Shown here in pieces: positions 45,411 to 54,880 of a stretch of 64,000 bases of DNA (its first letter is position 1; the number at the start of each line of letters is the position of its first letter). Both the position numbers and the translations under genes were made by a program. Source of the DNA: Butyrivibrio sp. AE3004 (GTDB lineage: Bacteria > Bacillota > Clostridia > Lachnospirales > Lachnospiraceae). The notes beneath the pieces were generated by a model. The model was not told the origin of the DNA, ran no database searches, and saw only the letters and a program-made list of their open reading frames with translations. The stretch spans positions 1,364,001 to 1,428,000 of the forward strand of contig NZ_JNLQ01000002.1 in NCBI RefSeq assembly GCF_000703165.1, in the 5' to 3' direction.

Positions 45411-46461
45411 TAGAAATTTAAGTTTAAAATGCGGCTATGTTACTCTTATAGGAAGACCGAATGTAGGAAAATCTACACTGATGAATCATCTGATAGGTCA
45501 AAAGATTGCTATTACTTCTCATAAACCACAAACTACACGTGGAAGAATACAAACGGTTTATACAGATGATCGCGGACAGATTGTTTTTTTGGATACTCCC
45601 GGAATACATGAGTCAAAAAACAAACTTGGAGAATACATGGTCAATGTGGCAACTAAAACCATGGAAGAAGTAGATCTTATACTCTGGCTTGTTGAACCGA
45701 GCACATTTATAGGTGACGGAGAACACATGATAATCGATCAGCTGAGGGAGTGCGGTAAGCAGGTGATTCTTGTAATAAATAAGATAGATACCGTTTCCGC
45801 TGACGATTTGCAAAGCTTTATAGATGCTTATAAAAAGGAAATGGATTACGCCGACATTGTGACGGTATCCGCACTGAAAAGTAATAATCTTGATGAATTG
45901 ATGCAAAAGATGTTTGACAGACTTCCTTATGGAGATCCTTTTTATGATGATGAAACTCTTACTGATCAATCTGAAAGAGATATTGTCAGTGAAATAATCC
46001 GCGAAAAGGCACTCAGGCTTCTTTCGGATGAAGTTCCTCATGGTATTGCAGTTACAGTGGAAACAATGAAAACAAGGAAAACAAGGAAACAGACTGCTCC
46101 CGTTAAAAAGAAAAAATCAAAGCATGTGCATCCTCCCAAAAAAGGAAAAAGTGAAAGCAACAATGATCTTGAAGCTATGCTTGCAGCCTTAAAAGGTGGT
46201 GCAACAGATGCTGCTGATGTTTCCGACGAGACTCAAATAATGGATATTGAAGCATCCATTATTTGTGAAAGAGATTCTCACAAAGGGATCATTATTGGTA
46301 AAGGTGGATCAATGCTTAAAGAGATTGGTTCACAGGCAAGAGGCGATATTGAAAATATGGTTGGTTGTAAGGTTAATCTTCAGCTGTTTGTAAAGGTCAG
46401 AAAAGACTGGAGAAATGACACTGTTCAAATGAAGAACTTTGGATATAAGAACACTAAGTAA
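45391..46461 (+). CDS. era: GTPase Era with an insertion in the KH domain
   Basis: 356 residues from ATG 45391, about 55 longer than typical Era (~300). The start overlaps the M16C gene; GGAG lies at 45376-45379. G motifs: GRPNVGKST (21-29), DTPGIHE and NKID. The KH domain is split: after VTVETMK (about 225) comes a Lys/His/Pro-rich stretch (KKKKSKHVHPPKKGKSESNN) and an alanine-rich helix LEAMLAALKGGATDAADV, to about residue 281. The domain then resumes with IEASIICERDSHKGIIIGKGG. Era binds the 3' end of 16S rRNA and assists 30S assembly. The insertion contains no stop and keeps the frame. Confidence 0.95.
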   Translation: MQENLNDRNLSLKCGYVTLIGRPNVGKSTLMNHLIGQKIAITSHKPQTTRGRIQTVYTDDRGQIVFLDTPGIHESKNKLGEYMVNVATKTMEEVDLILWLVEPSTFIGDGEHMIIDQLRECGKQVILVINKIDTVSADDLQSFIDAYKKEMDYADIVTVSALKSNNLDELMQKMFDRLPYGDPFYDDETLTDQSERDIVSEIIREKALRLLSDEVPHGIAVTVETMKTRKTRKQTAPVKKKKSKHVHPPKKGKSESNNDLEAMLAALKGGATDAADVSDETQIMDIEASIICERDSHKGIIIGKGGSMLKEIGSQARGDIENMVGCKVNLQLFVKVRKDWRNDTVQMKNFGYKNTK

Positions 46462-46472
46462 TCGAGGAATAA

Positions 46473-47126
46473 ATGGTTGAATTTACCACTGTAAACGGAA
46501 TAATAATAAAGAGGGCTCCTGTTGGAGATTATGACTTTATTGTTACAATTCTCACTTCCGAACGTGGAAAGATTTCAGCCTTTGCTAAAGGCTCAAGACG
46601 CCCCGGAAATCATCTTTCCGGTGTTGTTGAGCCTTTTTGTTTTGGAGAATTCAAGCTCTATGAAGGCAGAACATCTTATACAATTCAGGAAGCGAGAATT
46701 GTAAACTACTTTGAATTTTTCAGAAATGATTTTAATGGTTCCATGTATGGAATGTTTTTTCTTGAACTTGCTGATTACTATTCAAGAGAAAATAATGATG
46801 AGCGTGAGCTTCTTAAGCTTTTATATCAATCACTTCGCGCTCTGGAGGCTGAGAATTTCGATAATAAACTTGTAAGATGTGTGTACGAGATAAAAAGTCT
46901 CGTAATAAATGGAGAATATCCCGGTATTCCAACGGACAGAAAGTATGAAGAATCTACTGCATATACACTTGAGTTTATAAGAACCAGCTCTATAGGAAAA
47001 CTATATTCGTTTGCTGTTACAAAGGACGTACTTTATGAGCTTCTTCATATTTGTGATATATATAGGAAGACGTTCATTGATCGTAAATTAAATAGTCTTG
47101 AAATGATACAAATGATAGAAACCTGA
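46473..47126 (+). CDS. recO: DNA repair protein RecO
   Basis: 217 residues, shorter than the usual 240-260. The N-terminal OB fold is clear (VNGIIIKRAPVGDYDFIVTIL, GKISAFAKGSRRPGNHLSG, PFCFGEFKLYEG). The central helical part follows, but the C-terminal CxxC zinc pairs found in many RecO proteins are missing; only isolated cysteines occur. It loads RecA on SSB-coated single strands with RecR. ATG 46473 follows CGAGGA, 12 bp after the era stop, the common era-recO order of Firmicutes. Confidence 0.92.
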   Translation: MVEFTTVNGIIIKRAPVGDYDFIVTILTSERGKISAFAKGSRRPGNHLSGVVEPFCFGEFKLYEGRTSYTIQEARIVNYFEFFRNDFNGSMYGMFFLELADYYSRENNDERELLKLLYQSLRALEAENFDNKLVRCVYEIKSLVINGEYPGIPTDRKYEESTAYTLEFIRTSSIGKLYSFAVTKDVLYELLHICDIYRKTFIDRKLNSLEMIQMIET

Positions 47127-47145
47127 TTTTTTAATTGGTAAATAT

Positions 47146-47174
47146 TTGAAAAAGCATAAAATGCGTTATATAAT
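47146..47174 (+). promoter_or_regulatory. Probable sigma-A promoter of the lipoprotein gene
   Basis: TTGAAA (47146-47151) and TATAAT (47169-47174) are 17 bp apart. The spacer holds a short dyad, GCAT-AAA-ATGC (47154-47164). It lies 20 bp after the recO stop. Confidence 0.65.
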
Positions 47175-47228
47175 CATAAAAGTGTGCGTAGAGGGCATGT
47201 TAATTTTTGTGTATATGAGGTTATCCTT

Positions 47229-47840
47229 GTGAAAAGAAAAATATCAATAAATTTTATATTGTGTTTCGTAATCGTATTTTCCATTATGCTTACAGCCTGC
47301 AAAGACGATTCTGAAAGTGGGAAAAGTGACAGATCTTCAATCGAAATAAAAAAAGACGGTTCTGTAATCAGCACAATGGTTGAAGATTTTAATGAAAGCT
47401 ATTACAGTATTGATGAACTTCGTGAGATGACTGAAAATGAAATAAATGCATTTGTTGTATCAAACGGGGAGAATACAGCATCACTTAAATCAATCGATAA
47501 GGATGGCGAAAAAGTAAAACTCGTAATTAAATTCGCAAGTGCATCCGATTATGCTCATTTCAATAATGAGACTCTTGTATATGAAACAGTATCGGAAGCC
47601 AGATTATCCGGACAGATAGATGTAAATTCACTTGTTGATAAGGATGGGAATGCTATAGACAGCGAGAAAGTCGATAAACTTGAAAATAAACATGTGATTA
47701 TTTCAGGGTCAAAAAATATTATTTCCGTTCCATATAAAATAAAATATGTATCCGGCGGCATTTCTCTTGTTGATAAAAATACAGCAGATTTCTCAGCAGT
47801 AGCCGATGATACAGCCGTATGCATGGTTTTAGATAAGTAA
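47229..47840 (+). CDS. Predicted lipoprotein of unknown function
   Basis: 203 residues from GTG 47229, which follows GAGG by 9 bases; an in-frame upstream start at 47184 would lie before that site. The signal peptide MKRKISINFILCFVIVFSIMLTAC ends in lipobox LTAC, so Cys24 should be lipidated. The mature part is acidic and hydrophilic (SSIEIKKDGSVISTMVEDF; DYAHFNNETLVYETVSEA), predicted to be beta-rich; similar DUF-like lipoproteins occur in Lachnospiraceae but I cannot name the family. It has its own promoter. Confidence 0.8.
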   Translation: MKRKISINFILCFVIVFSIMLTACKDDSESGKSDRSSIEIKKDGSVISTMVEDFNESYYSIDELREMTENEINAFVVSNGENTASLKSIDKDGEKVKLVIKFASASDYAHFNNETLVYETVSEARLSGQIDVNSLVDKDGNAIDSEKVDKLENKHVIISGSKNIISVPYKIKYVSGGISLVDKNTADFSAVADDTAVCMVLDK

Positions 47841-47843
47841 TAT

Positions 47844-47887
47844 ATGAGCATGTTGCTCTAAATAAATAACAAATGAGCGTATTGCTC
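47844..47887 (+). repeat. Tandem pair of 15-nt hairpin repeats upstream of glyQS
   Basis: ATGAGCATGTTGCTC (47844-47858) and ATGAGCGTATTGCTC (47873-47887) differ at 2 of 15 positions. Each can form a small GAGC/GCTC hairpin. The second ends 3 bases before the glyQS ribosome binding site AAGAGG. Confidence 0.5.
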
Positions 47888-47904
47888 GGAAAGAGGTTTT
47901 GGTT

Positions 47905-49302
47905 ATGAAAGCAAATGAAAAAACAATGGAAAAAATCATTGCTCTTGCAAAGGGCAGGGGCTTTATCTATCCCGGAAGTGAGATCTATGGTGGTCTTGCA
48001 AACACATGGGATTACGGTAATCTCGGTGTTGAACTTAAGAATAATGTAAAGAAGGCATGGTGGCAGAAATTTATTCAGGAGAGCCCTTACAATGTAGGTG
48101 TTGATTGCGCTATACTTATGAATCCTCAGACTTGGGTAGCTTCAGGTCACCTTTCCAGCTTCTCAGATCCTCTTATGGATTGTAAGGAGTGCCATGAGCG
48201 TTTCAGAGCTGATCAGCTTATAGAGAATTTTGCTGCTGAGAACAATATTACACTTGAATCATCTGTTGACGGATGGAGCCAGGAGGAGATGAAGAAGTTC
48301 ATCGATGATCATAATGTTCCATGCCCGTCATGCGGAAAACACAACTTTACTGACATTCGTCAGTTCAACCTTATGTTCAAGACATTCCAGGGTGTTACAG
48401 AGGATGCTAAGAATACTGTATATTTAAGACCTGAAACAGCGCAGGGTATTTTTGTTAATTTCAAAAATGTTCAGCGTACATCCAGAAAGAAGATTCCTTT
48501 CGGTATTGGTCAGATTGGTAAGTCTTTCAGAAATGAGATCACACCGGGTAACTTTACTTTCAGAACAAGAGAATTCGAACAGATGGAGCTCGAGTTCTTC
48601 TGTGAGCCTGAAACAGATCTTGAGTGGTTTGAGTATTGGAGACAGTTCTGCATTGACTGGCTTAAATCTCTTGGTATGAAGGAAGAAGAAATGAGAGTAA
48701 GAGACCATGATAAGGAAGAGCTTTCATTCTATTCCAAAGCTACAAGTGATATAGAGTTCATGTTCCCGTTTGGCTGGGGTGAGCTTTGGGGAATTGCTGA
48801 CAGAACCAACTATGACCTTTCAAGACATCAGGAGGTATCTAAGGAAGACCTCACATACTTTGATGATACAAAGAATGAAAGATACATTCCTTATGTTATT
48901 GAACCTTCACTCGGAGCTGACCGTGTTGTACTTGCTTTCCTTTGCGGCGCTTATGATGAAGAAGAAATTGCTGAAGGAGATGTAAGAACAGTTCTTCATT
49001 TCCATCCCGCACTTGCTCCGGTTAAGATTGGGGTCCTTCCTCTTTCCAAAAAGCTTAACGAAGGCGCTGAAAAAATCTTTGCTCAGCTTTCAAAGAAATA
49101 TAACTGCGAATTTGATGACAGAGGAAATATCGGTAAGAGATACAGAAGACAGGACGAAATTGGTACTCCTTTCTGTGTAACATATGATTTTGATTCTGAG
49201 ACAGACGGAAAGGTTACTGTTCGTTTCCGTGACAGTATGGAACAGGAAAGAGTTGCAATTGATGAACTTGAAGCATACTTTGCAGATAAGTTTACCTTCT
49301 GA
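47905..49302 (+). CDS. glyQS: Glycine-tRNA ligase, single-chain dimeric type
   Basis: 465 residues from ATG 47905; AAGAGG at 47891-47896 supports it over TTG 47899. Class II synthetase of the alpha2 type, as in eukaryotes, archaea and some Firmicutes, rather than the alpha2-beta2 GlyQ/GlyS. Marks: [21 protein letters not shown], the zinc-like [12 protein letters not shown]...[42 protein letters not shown] (motif 2) and [17 protein letters not shown] (motif 3). The C-terminal anticodon domain begins near 365. No T-box is present upstream. Confidence 0.97.
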   Translation: MKANEKTMEKIIALAKGRGFIYPGSEIYGGLANTWDYGNLGVELKNNVKKAWWQKFIQESPYNVGVDCAILMNPQTWVASGHLSSFSDPLMDCKECHERFRADQLIENFAAENNITLESSVDGWSQEEMKKFIDDHNVPCPSCGKHNFTDIRQFNLMFKTFQGVTEDAKNTVYLRPETAQGIFVNFKNVQRTSRKKIPFGIGQIGKSFRNEITPGNFTFRTREFEQMELEFFCEPETDLEWFEYWRQFCIDWLKSLGMKEEEMRVRDHDKEELSFYSKATSDIEFMFPFGWGELWGIADRTNYDLSRHQEVSKEDLTYFDDTKNERYIPYVIEPSLGADRVVLAFLCGAYDEEEIAEGDVRTVLHFHPALAPVKIGVLPLSKKLNEGAEKIFAQLSKKYNCEFDDRGNIGKRYRRQDEIGTPFCVTYDFDSETDGKVTVRFRDSMEQERVAIDELEAYFADKFTF

Positions 49303-49375
49303 TACATTTAAAAACTTTATTTAATAAGTTTTCGAGACGGAAAGGTATTGAAAAACAAAGGAGTTTATAGAATAT

Positions 49376-52030
49376 ATGAAACAATTTACAGCAAATGAAC
49401 TGCGTAAGGCATGGAAGCAGTTTTATATAGACAGAGGACATGTTGATTGTGGTGCGGTTTCACTTGTATCTGACGGGTCAACAGGTGTTATGTTTAATGT
49501 TGCAGGTATGCAGCCTCTTATGCCGTATCTTCTTGGTAAGAAGCACCCTATGGGAACCAGACTCTGCAATGTTCAGGGATGTGTTCGTACCAATGATATT
49601 GATTCTGTAGGTGATAAGAGTCATGGTACATTCTTTGAAATGATGGGAAGCTGGTCACTTGGTGACTACTTTAAGAAGGAGCGTTGTCAGTGGAGCTTCG
49701 AACTTTTAACTCAGCTCTTTGGATTCGATGCAGATCATCTTGCTGCTACTGTTTTTGCAGGTGATGAGAATGCACCGAGGGATGAGGAAGGCGCTAAATA
49801 TCGTATTGAATCAGGCTTTAAACCTGAGAATATTTTTTACCTTCCTGCTGAGGATAACTGGTGGGGACTTGAATATGGTCCCTGTGGTCCCGATAGTGAG
49901 ATGTTCTATGTAAAGGATATTCCTGATTGCGGCCCTGATTGCGGTCCCGGATGTCATTGCGGAAAATATACAGAAATAGGTAATGATGTTTTCATGCAGT
50001 ATGAGAAACATCATGACGGACATTTAACACCTCTTTCTCAGAAAAACGTTGATACAGGTTGGGGACTTGAGCGTATTCTTGCTTTCCTTAACGGAGTTGA
50101 TGACGTTTATAAGATTGATCTGCATGCACCTGTTATTGCATACATTGAAAAAGAAAGCGGAATCAAATATGAGGCTGACGAAAAAACCACAAGATCAATG
50201 AGGATACTTGCTGATCATACACGTACTTCCGTTATGCTTATCGGAGATGAAGCTAAGCTTCTTCCTTCAAATACAGGAGCGGGATATATTTTAAGAAGAC
50301 TTATTCGTCGTGCCGTAAGACATGCAAGAACACTTGGTCTTAACAAGGATCAGATTCTTGGCGTTGCGAAGATATATATAGATGAGTATGCTGAGAGCTA
50401 TGAACATCTTGATAAGAATCGCAAGTTTGTTCTTACAGAACTTGAAAGAGAAATTACTCGTTTTGAATCAACTCTTGAAAACGGTATGAAAGAATTTAAG
50501 AAGATTCTTGATAAGACCGGTGCTGAAGGCAAGAAAGAAATAGAAGGAAAGGATGCATTTTTCCTTTACGATACTTTCGGCTTCCCTGTAGAACTTACTG
50601 TTGAACTTGCCGGTGAGGAAGGATTCACTGTTGATGAAAAGGGTTTTGCAGATTCTATGGAAGAGCAGAAGCAGAAGGCAAGAGATAACCAAAACTTCTC
50701 TGCAAACCTTAGTACAGGAGCAGGTGTATTTGATGGGCTTGATGAATCTGTTCAGGTGCAGTTCCTTGGTTATGATGCACTTGACTGCGATGGCAGTATT
50801 GTAGCTATGGCATCAGGTGATGCATTAACAGATGAACTTAAGGAAGGCGAGCAGGGCTCAATAATTACAAGCAAAACAACTTTCTATGGCACTATGGGCG
50901 GCCAGGTAGGTGACACAGGTGTTATTCTCGGAAAAGATGGTTCGAAATTTGAAGTTACAGAGACTGTTCATGTAGCAGGTGGAAGAACTGCGCATGTAGG
51001 AACTGTTGTAAGCGGCAGCTTTAAGAATTCTGATGAAGTTTCTCTTAAGGTTGATGCACAGGAAAGAGCAAAGACCTGCAGAAATCACTCAGCTACGCAT
51101 CTTCTTCAGAAGGCTCTTCAAGAAGTTCTCGGAGACCATGTAGAGCAGGCAGGTTCTTATCAGGATACTGATAAGACAAGATTTGATTTTAGCCATCATC
51201 AGGCTATGACTCCTGATGAGATTCAAAAGGTTGAAGATCTTGTAAATAAGAAGATTGCTGAGGCCCTTCCTGTTGTTACGGAAGAGATGACAATGAAAGA
51301 AGCCAAAAAGACCGGAGCAATGGCTCTGTTTGGTGAGAAATATGGCGACAGAGTACGTGTTGTAAAGATGGGGGATTTCTCTATTGAGCTTTGCGGTGGT
51401 ACTCATGTATCAAATACAAGCCATGTAGGCATGTTTAAGATTGTTTCGGAAAGCGGTGTTGCTGCCGGTGTGAGAAGAATAGAGGCTCTTACTGGTGATA
51501 ATGCCAGAAATTATTACAAGAATGTAGAGGCTACTCTTAATGATGCAGCAAAACTTCTTAAAGCAAATACATCTGATGTTCTTACTCAGATAAAGAAGCT
51601 TCAGGAAGAGCTTAAAGCATTAAAGAGCGAAAATGAATCGCTTAAGAGCAAGGAAGCGCAGGCTGCTCTTGGGGATGTAATGGATAGCGTAAAGGATATT
51701 AAGGGCGTTAAACTTATTGCACAGAGTGTAAAGGGAGTTGACATGAACGGCCTTAGAGATCTTGGAGACCAGCTTAAGGGTAAACTTGGTGAAGGTGTTG
51801 TAGTTCTTGTTTCCGAACTTGACGGCAAAGTTAACCTTATGGCTATGGCAACCGAAGAAGCTATTTCAAAGGGTGCTCATGCAGGTAACCTTGTAAAAGC
51901 AATTGCCGGTAAAGTAGGTGGCGGCGGTGGTGGTCGCCCTAATATGGCACAGGCAGGTGGCAAGAATCCTGCAGGTATTCCTGATGCTATTGCTGAAACA
52001 GAAAAAGCACTTGAATTACAGATAAAATAA
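49376..52030 (+). CDS. alaS: Alanine-tRNA ligase
   Basis: 884 residues, full length. Catalytic class II domain (about 1-240), tRNA-recognition helices, editing domain with zinc ligands HSATH (about 568) and CGGTH (about 672), then a coiled coil (LKANTSDVLTQIKKLQEELK) and the C-Ala domain with the glycine-rich segment KVGGGGGGRPNMAQAGG. The enzyme charges tRNA-Ala by reading the G3-U70 pair and hydrolyses mischarged Ser/Gly. AAAGGAG lies upstream of ATG 49376. It is 73 bp after glyQS, and the two may share a transcript. Confidence 0.98.
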   Translation: MKQFTANELRKAWKQFYIDRGHVDCGAVSLVSDGSTGVMFNVAGMQPLMPYLLGKKHPMGTRLCNVQGCVRTNDIDSVGDKSHGTFFEMMGSWSLGDYFKKERCQWSFELLTQLFGFDADHLAATVFAGDENAPRDEEGAKYRIESGFKPENIFYLPAEDNWWGLEYGPCGPDSEMFYVKDIPDCGPDCGPGCHCGKYTEIGNDVFMQYEKHHDGHLTPLSQKNVDTGWGLERILAFLNGVDDVYKIDLHAPVIAYIEKESGIKYEADEKTTRSMRILADHTRTSVMLIGDEAKLLPSNTGAGYILRRLIRRAVRHARTLGLNKDQILGVAKIYIDEYAESYEHLDKNRKFVLTELEREITRFESTLENGMKEFKKILDKTGAEGKKEIEGKDAFFLYDTFGFPVELTVELAGEEGFTVDEKGFADSMEEQKQKARDNQNFSANLSTGAGVFDGLDESVQVQFLGYDALDCDGSIVAMASGDALTDELKEGEQGSIITSKTTFYGTMGGQVGDTGVILGKDGSKFEVTETVHVAGGRTAHVGTVVSGSFKNSDEVSLKVDAQERAKTCRNHSATHLLQKALQEVLGDHVEQAGSYQDTDKTRFDFSHHQAMTPDEIQKVEDLVNKKIAEALPVVTEEMTMKEAKKTGAMALFGEKYGDRVRVVKMGDFSIELCGGTHVSNTSHVGMFKIVSESGVAAGVRRIEALTGDNARNYYKNVEATLNDAAKLLKANTSDVLTQIKKLQEELKALKSENESLKSKEAQAALGDVMDSVKDIKGVKLIAQSVKGVDMNGLRDLGDQLKGKLGEGVVVLVSELDGKVNLMAMATEEAISKGAHAGNLVKAIAGKVGGGGGGRPNMAQAGGKNPAGIPDAIAETEKALELQIK

Positions 52031-52069
52031 ATAGATAAATAAATATTTTTAGATCTTTTTAATTTGCTC

Positions 52070-52097
52070 TTGACGGGGCCTGAAATTATGGTATAAT
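52070..52097 (+). promoter_or_regulatory. Probable promoter of rpsU
   Basis: TTGACG (52070-52075) and TATAAT (52092-52097) are 16 bp apart. A leader of about 85 nt follows, with small hairpin potential and a strong GGGAGGG site. No clear terminator for alaS is seen before it. Confidence 0.7.
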
Positions 52098-52189
52098 CTA
52101 TAGATGTTATGTGGGCTAATGCTCAAAGACATAGCAAATAACCCTGGTGCCCGTTAAGGAAGGGTCTGAAGGGAGGGTAAGAGTAGAGA

Positions 52190-52366
52190 ATGTCAACAGT
52201 TATTGTAAAAGAGAACGAAACTTTAGACAGCGCATTACGTCGCTTTAAGAGAAGCTGTGCTAAGGCTGGCATCCAGCAGGAGATTCGTAAAAGAGAACAT
52301 TACGAGAAGCCAAGCGTAAAGCGTAAGAAAAAGTCTGAAGCAGCTAGAAAACGTAAATATAATTAA
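52190..52366 (+). CDS. rpsU: 30S ribosomal protein S21
   Basis: 58 residues: begins [20 protein letters not shown] and ends in the basic tail ARKRKYN. It is the normal size and very Lys/Arg-rich. S21 sits on the 30S platform near the anti-Shine-Dalgarno helix. GGGAGGG lies about 15 bases upstream of ATG 52190. It has its own promoter and terminator. Confidence 0.97.
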   Translation: MSTVIVKENETLDSALRRFKRSCAKAGIQQEIRKREHYEKPSVKRKKKSEAARKRKYN

Positions 52367-52374
52367 TAAAAATA

Positions 52375-52402
52375 AGTCCTTGGTTTATTTAAATCAAGGA
52401 CT
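52375..52402 (+). terminator. Terminator of rpsU
   Basis: AGTCCTTG (52375-52382) pairs with CAAGGACT (52395-52402), followed by ATTTTATT, 8 bp past the rpsU stop. Confidence 0.8.
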
Positions 52403-52483
52403 ATTTTATTACATAAGAAATCTGTCTGAATTTCTATGTAATACATTTCTTACTAATTACTCCGCAAATTCATAGGACAAAAT

Positions 52484-53350
52484 ATGATATATATTATTTC
52501 GATAGTGTTTGCGATATTGATATTGTCAGTTATTGCGATCATTTATCATGATATGAATCACTTTGTTGTGAGAAACTATGAGATTCATTCGGATAAAATA
52601 AAAAAGGATGCTGTATTTTGTCTTTTATCGGATCTCCATGAGAAACAATTCGGTGAAGGAAATTCAGAATTACTTAAAGCTATAGACAAAATATCTCCGG
52701 ATATCATTCTTATAGCAGGCGACTTACTTACGGCATTTAATGAATCCGGACAGGATCATTACGAAGAAATCGGGGATTTTGTAGCAAAACTATGTTCAAG
52801 ATATCCTGTTTATGCTGCAAATGGCAATCATGAATACAAAATGGATCTTCTTGGCGGCCACAGAAAAGAAGTATATACAAAGTATGCTAAAAAAATAACC
52901 GATGCAGGATGTGTTCATTTGAGAAATACAGGCACTTATCTGGAAGACTATAACATGGAAATCCATGGTCTTGAGCTTGGGTATGAATATTTCAGAAAAG
53001 TTGTAAAACGCCCCATGCCTGAGAACCATATAGAACAATATTTTGGAAAACCGTGCGAAAGCAGATTCCAATTATTAATCGCACATAATCCGATTTATTT
53101 TGAAGACTATGTAAAATGGGGTGCTGATCTTACTGTTTCGGGTCATGTCCACGGTGGCATCATAAGGATTCCTTTTATTGGAGGTGTGATATCACCTGCG
53201 ATGGTATTGTTTCCTAAATATGACGGCGGACTGTTTGAGTTAACAAATAAGAAAATGGTATTAAGCAGAGGGCTTTCCACACATTCGGTTCCGATAAGGT
53301 TTAATAATCCCGGAGAGCTTTGTGTGATAAAAATTATTTCGGATAAATAA
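52484..53350 (+). CDS. Membrane-anchored metallophosphoesterase (YkuE/YpbG-like)
   Basis: 288 residues. One N-terminal membrane segment (about 2-20) anchors a calcineurin-like domain with all metal motifs: LLSDLHEKQFG (about 46), IAGDLLTAF (about 76), ANGNHEYKMD (about 111), a His in LLIAHNPIYF and SGHVHGGIIRIP near 222. Members are linked to lipid or UDP-diacylglucosamine-type substrates, but substrate cannot be fixed here. ATG 52484 is preceded by AGGAC. It lies 23 bp before scpA and is probably cotranscribed with scpAB. Confidence 0.88.
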   Translation: MIYIISIVFAILILSVIAIIYHDMNHFVVRNYEIHSDKIKKDAVFCLLSDLHEKQFGEGNSELLKAIDKISPDIILIAGDLLTAFNESGQDHYEEIGDFVAKLCSRYPVYAANGNHEYKMDLLGGHRKEVYTKYAKKITDAGCVHLRNTGTYLEDYNMEIHGLELGYEYFRKVVKRPMPENHIEQYFGKPCESRFQLLIAHNPIYFEDYVKWGADLTVSGHVHGGIIRIPFIGGVISPAMVLFPKYDGGLFELTNKKMVLSRGLSTHSVPIRFNNPGELCVIKIISDK

Positions 53351-53373
53351 ATCAGTAACGAGGATAGCTTATA

Positions 53374-54126
53374 ATGGCACTGGAAGTAAAGCTTCAGGTC
53401 TTTGAGGGACCTCTTGATCTGTTGCTTCATCTGATAGATAAAAACAAAATAGATATATATGATATACCTATTGCTGTCATAACAGAGCAATATATGGATT
53501 ACATCAGAGCCATGCAGAGAGATGACATGGAAGTTACCAGTGAATTCCTGGTTATGGCTGCAACGCTTGTTGATATAAAGTGTAAGATGCTTTTGCCTAA
53601 AGAAGTTAATGAGGAAGGCGAAGAAGAAGATCCCAGAGCAGAACTTGTCGAGAAACTTCTTGAATATAAGATGTATAAGTTTATGGCTGATGAGCTACGT
53701 GAACGTCAGATCAATGCTGATACACATATGTACAGGAAAAAAAGCATTCCACCGGAAGTTATGTCATATGAAGAACCTATAGACTACGACACACTTATAG
53801 GTGATGCCAATCTTGCTAAGCTTAACGATATTTTTCAGGCTTTACTTAGAAGACAAGAGGATAAGGTTGATCCTATCAGAAGTAAATTTGGCAAAATAGA
53901 GAAGGAATCGGTGGATCTTGACCAGAAAACTGTTTATGTTCAAGAATATATCAGAGAACACAAGAGATTCAGCTTTAAACAACTTCTTGAAAAACAGGGC
54001 AGCAAGGTAGAGATTATAGTTACCTTCATGGTAATACTTGAAGCCATGAAGATAGGCGATATAGAAATTGAACAGACTGAGACGTTTGGTGATATTATGA
54101 TCACATCAAACAGAGCAGCCAAGTGA
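53374..54126 (+). CDS. scpA: Segregation and condensation protein A
   Basis: 250 residues, normal length. Kleisin of the bacterial SMC condensin. The N-terminal part (EVKLQVFEGPLDLLLHLIDKNKIDIYDIPI) is diagnostic and binds the SMC neck; the acidic linker and C-terminal winged helix (RFSFKQLLEKQGSKVEIIVTFMVILE) bind the SMC head. CGAGGA lies upstream of ATG 53374. It is 7 bp before scpB. Confidence 0.97.
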   Translation: MALEVKLQVFEGPLDLLLHLIDKNKIDIYDIPIAVITEQYMDYIRAMQRDDMEVTSEFLVMAATLVDIKCKMLLPKEVNEEGEEEDPRAELVEKLLEYKMYKFMADELRERQINADTHMYRKKSIPPEVMSYEEPIDYDTLIGDANLAKLNDIFQALLRRQEDKVDPIRSKFGKIEKESVDLDQKTVYVQEYIREHKRFSFKQLLEKQGSKVEIIVTFMVILEAMKIGDIEIEQTETFGDIMITSNRAAK

Positions 54127-54133
54127 GGAAGAT

Positions 54134-54703
54134 ATGACAAAAGAAGAAGGAGCGGCAGCTATAGAAGCAATCCTTTTTACAATGGGGGATTCGGTTTCTG
54201 TAGCGGCAATCTGTAATGCATTGGATGAGGATCTGAAGGATGTTCGTAAACAGATTGCTTATCTTAAGGAAAAATACGATAGAACGGATAGCGGTATCGG
54301 ACTTATTGAACTTGAAGATTCCATCCAGCTTTGTACAAAAAGTGAGATGTATGAGTATTTGATAAAGGTTGCTAAAACTCCTAAGAAGATTACTCTTACG
54401 GATGCACTTATGGAAACTTTATCGATTATTGCTTATAAACAGCCGATTACCCGTCTTGATGTCGAAAGAATAAGGGGCGTAAACAGTGATCATGCTGTCA
54501 ACAGGCTTGTGGAGTTCAATCTTATTCAGGAGCTGGGAAGACTTGATGCTCCGGGAAGACCGTTGCTGTTTGGGACGACTGAGCAGTTTCTTAGAAGCTT
54601 TGGGGTTAAATCTCTCGAAGAGCTTCCGGCACTGGATGCTGTGAGGGTTGAAGAATTCAAACAGGAAGCCGAACAGGAAATAAGTGTTAAACTTGATGTT
54701 TAA
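54134..54703 (+). CDS. scpB: Segregation and condensation protein B
   Basis: 189 residues, two winged-helix domains. Family marks: AAIEAILFTMGDSVSVAAI at the start and ALMETLSIIAYKQPITRLDVERIRGVNSD in the middle, then GRLDAPGRPLLFGTTEQFLRSFG. It dimerises on the ScpA linker. GAGGAAG precedes ATG 54134 and the gene is coupled to scpA. Confidence 0.97.
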   Translation: MTKEEGAAAIEAILFTMGDSVSVAAICNALDEDLKDVRKQIAYLKEKYDRTDSGIGLIELEDSIQLCTKSEMYEYLIKVAKTPKKITLTDALMETLSIIAYKQPITRLDVERIRGVNSDHAVNRLVEFNLIQELGRLDAPGRPLLFGTTEQFLRSFGVKSLEELPALDAVRVEEFKQEAEQEISVKLDV

Positions 54704-54733
54704 ATATAAAAATAATATAATTCCGCATAAAAT

Positions 54734-54766
54734 AAGGGCGTGGAGTATTCTCCATGCCCTTGTTTT
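54734..54766 (+). terminator. Terminator after scpB
   Basis: AAGGGCGTGGAG (54734-54745) pairs with CTCCATGCCCTT (54750-54761), loop TATT, then GTTTTG. Confidence 0.85.
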
Positions 54767-54880
54767 GTGCTATACTATATTCTGACTTAAGTTGTGGTTT
54801 TGGCTATCTGAAAGTTGCTCCACATTTTCTTATAGACAAAAGCTATTTCCCACTTAAAAATATATTACGGAGGTGAAGAA

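Noticed and set aside
54762..54880. Promoter or riboswitch in front of the carboxyltransferase cluster
   Set aside because: TATACT and TTGTTT-like hexamers occur but not at usable spacing, and no known aptamer core is visible. A promoter must exist but I cannot place it.
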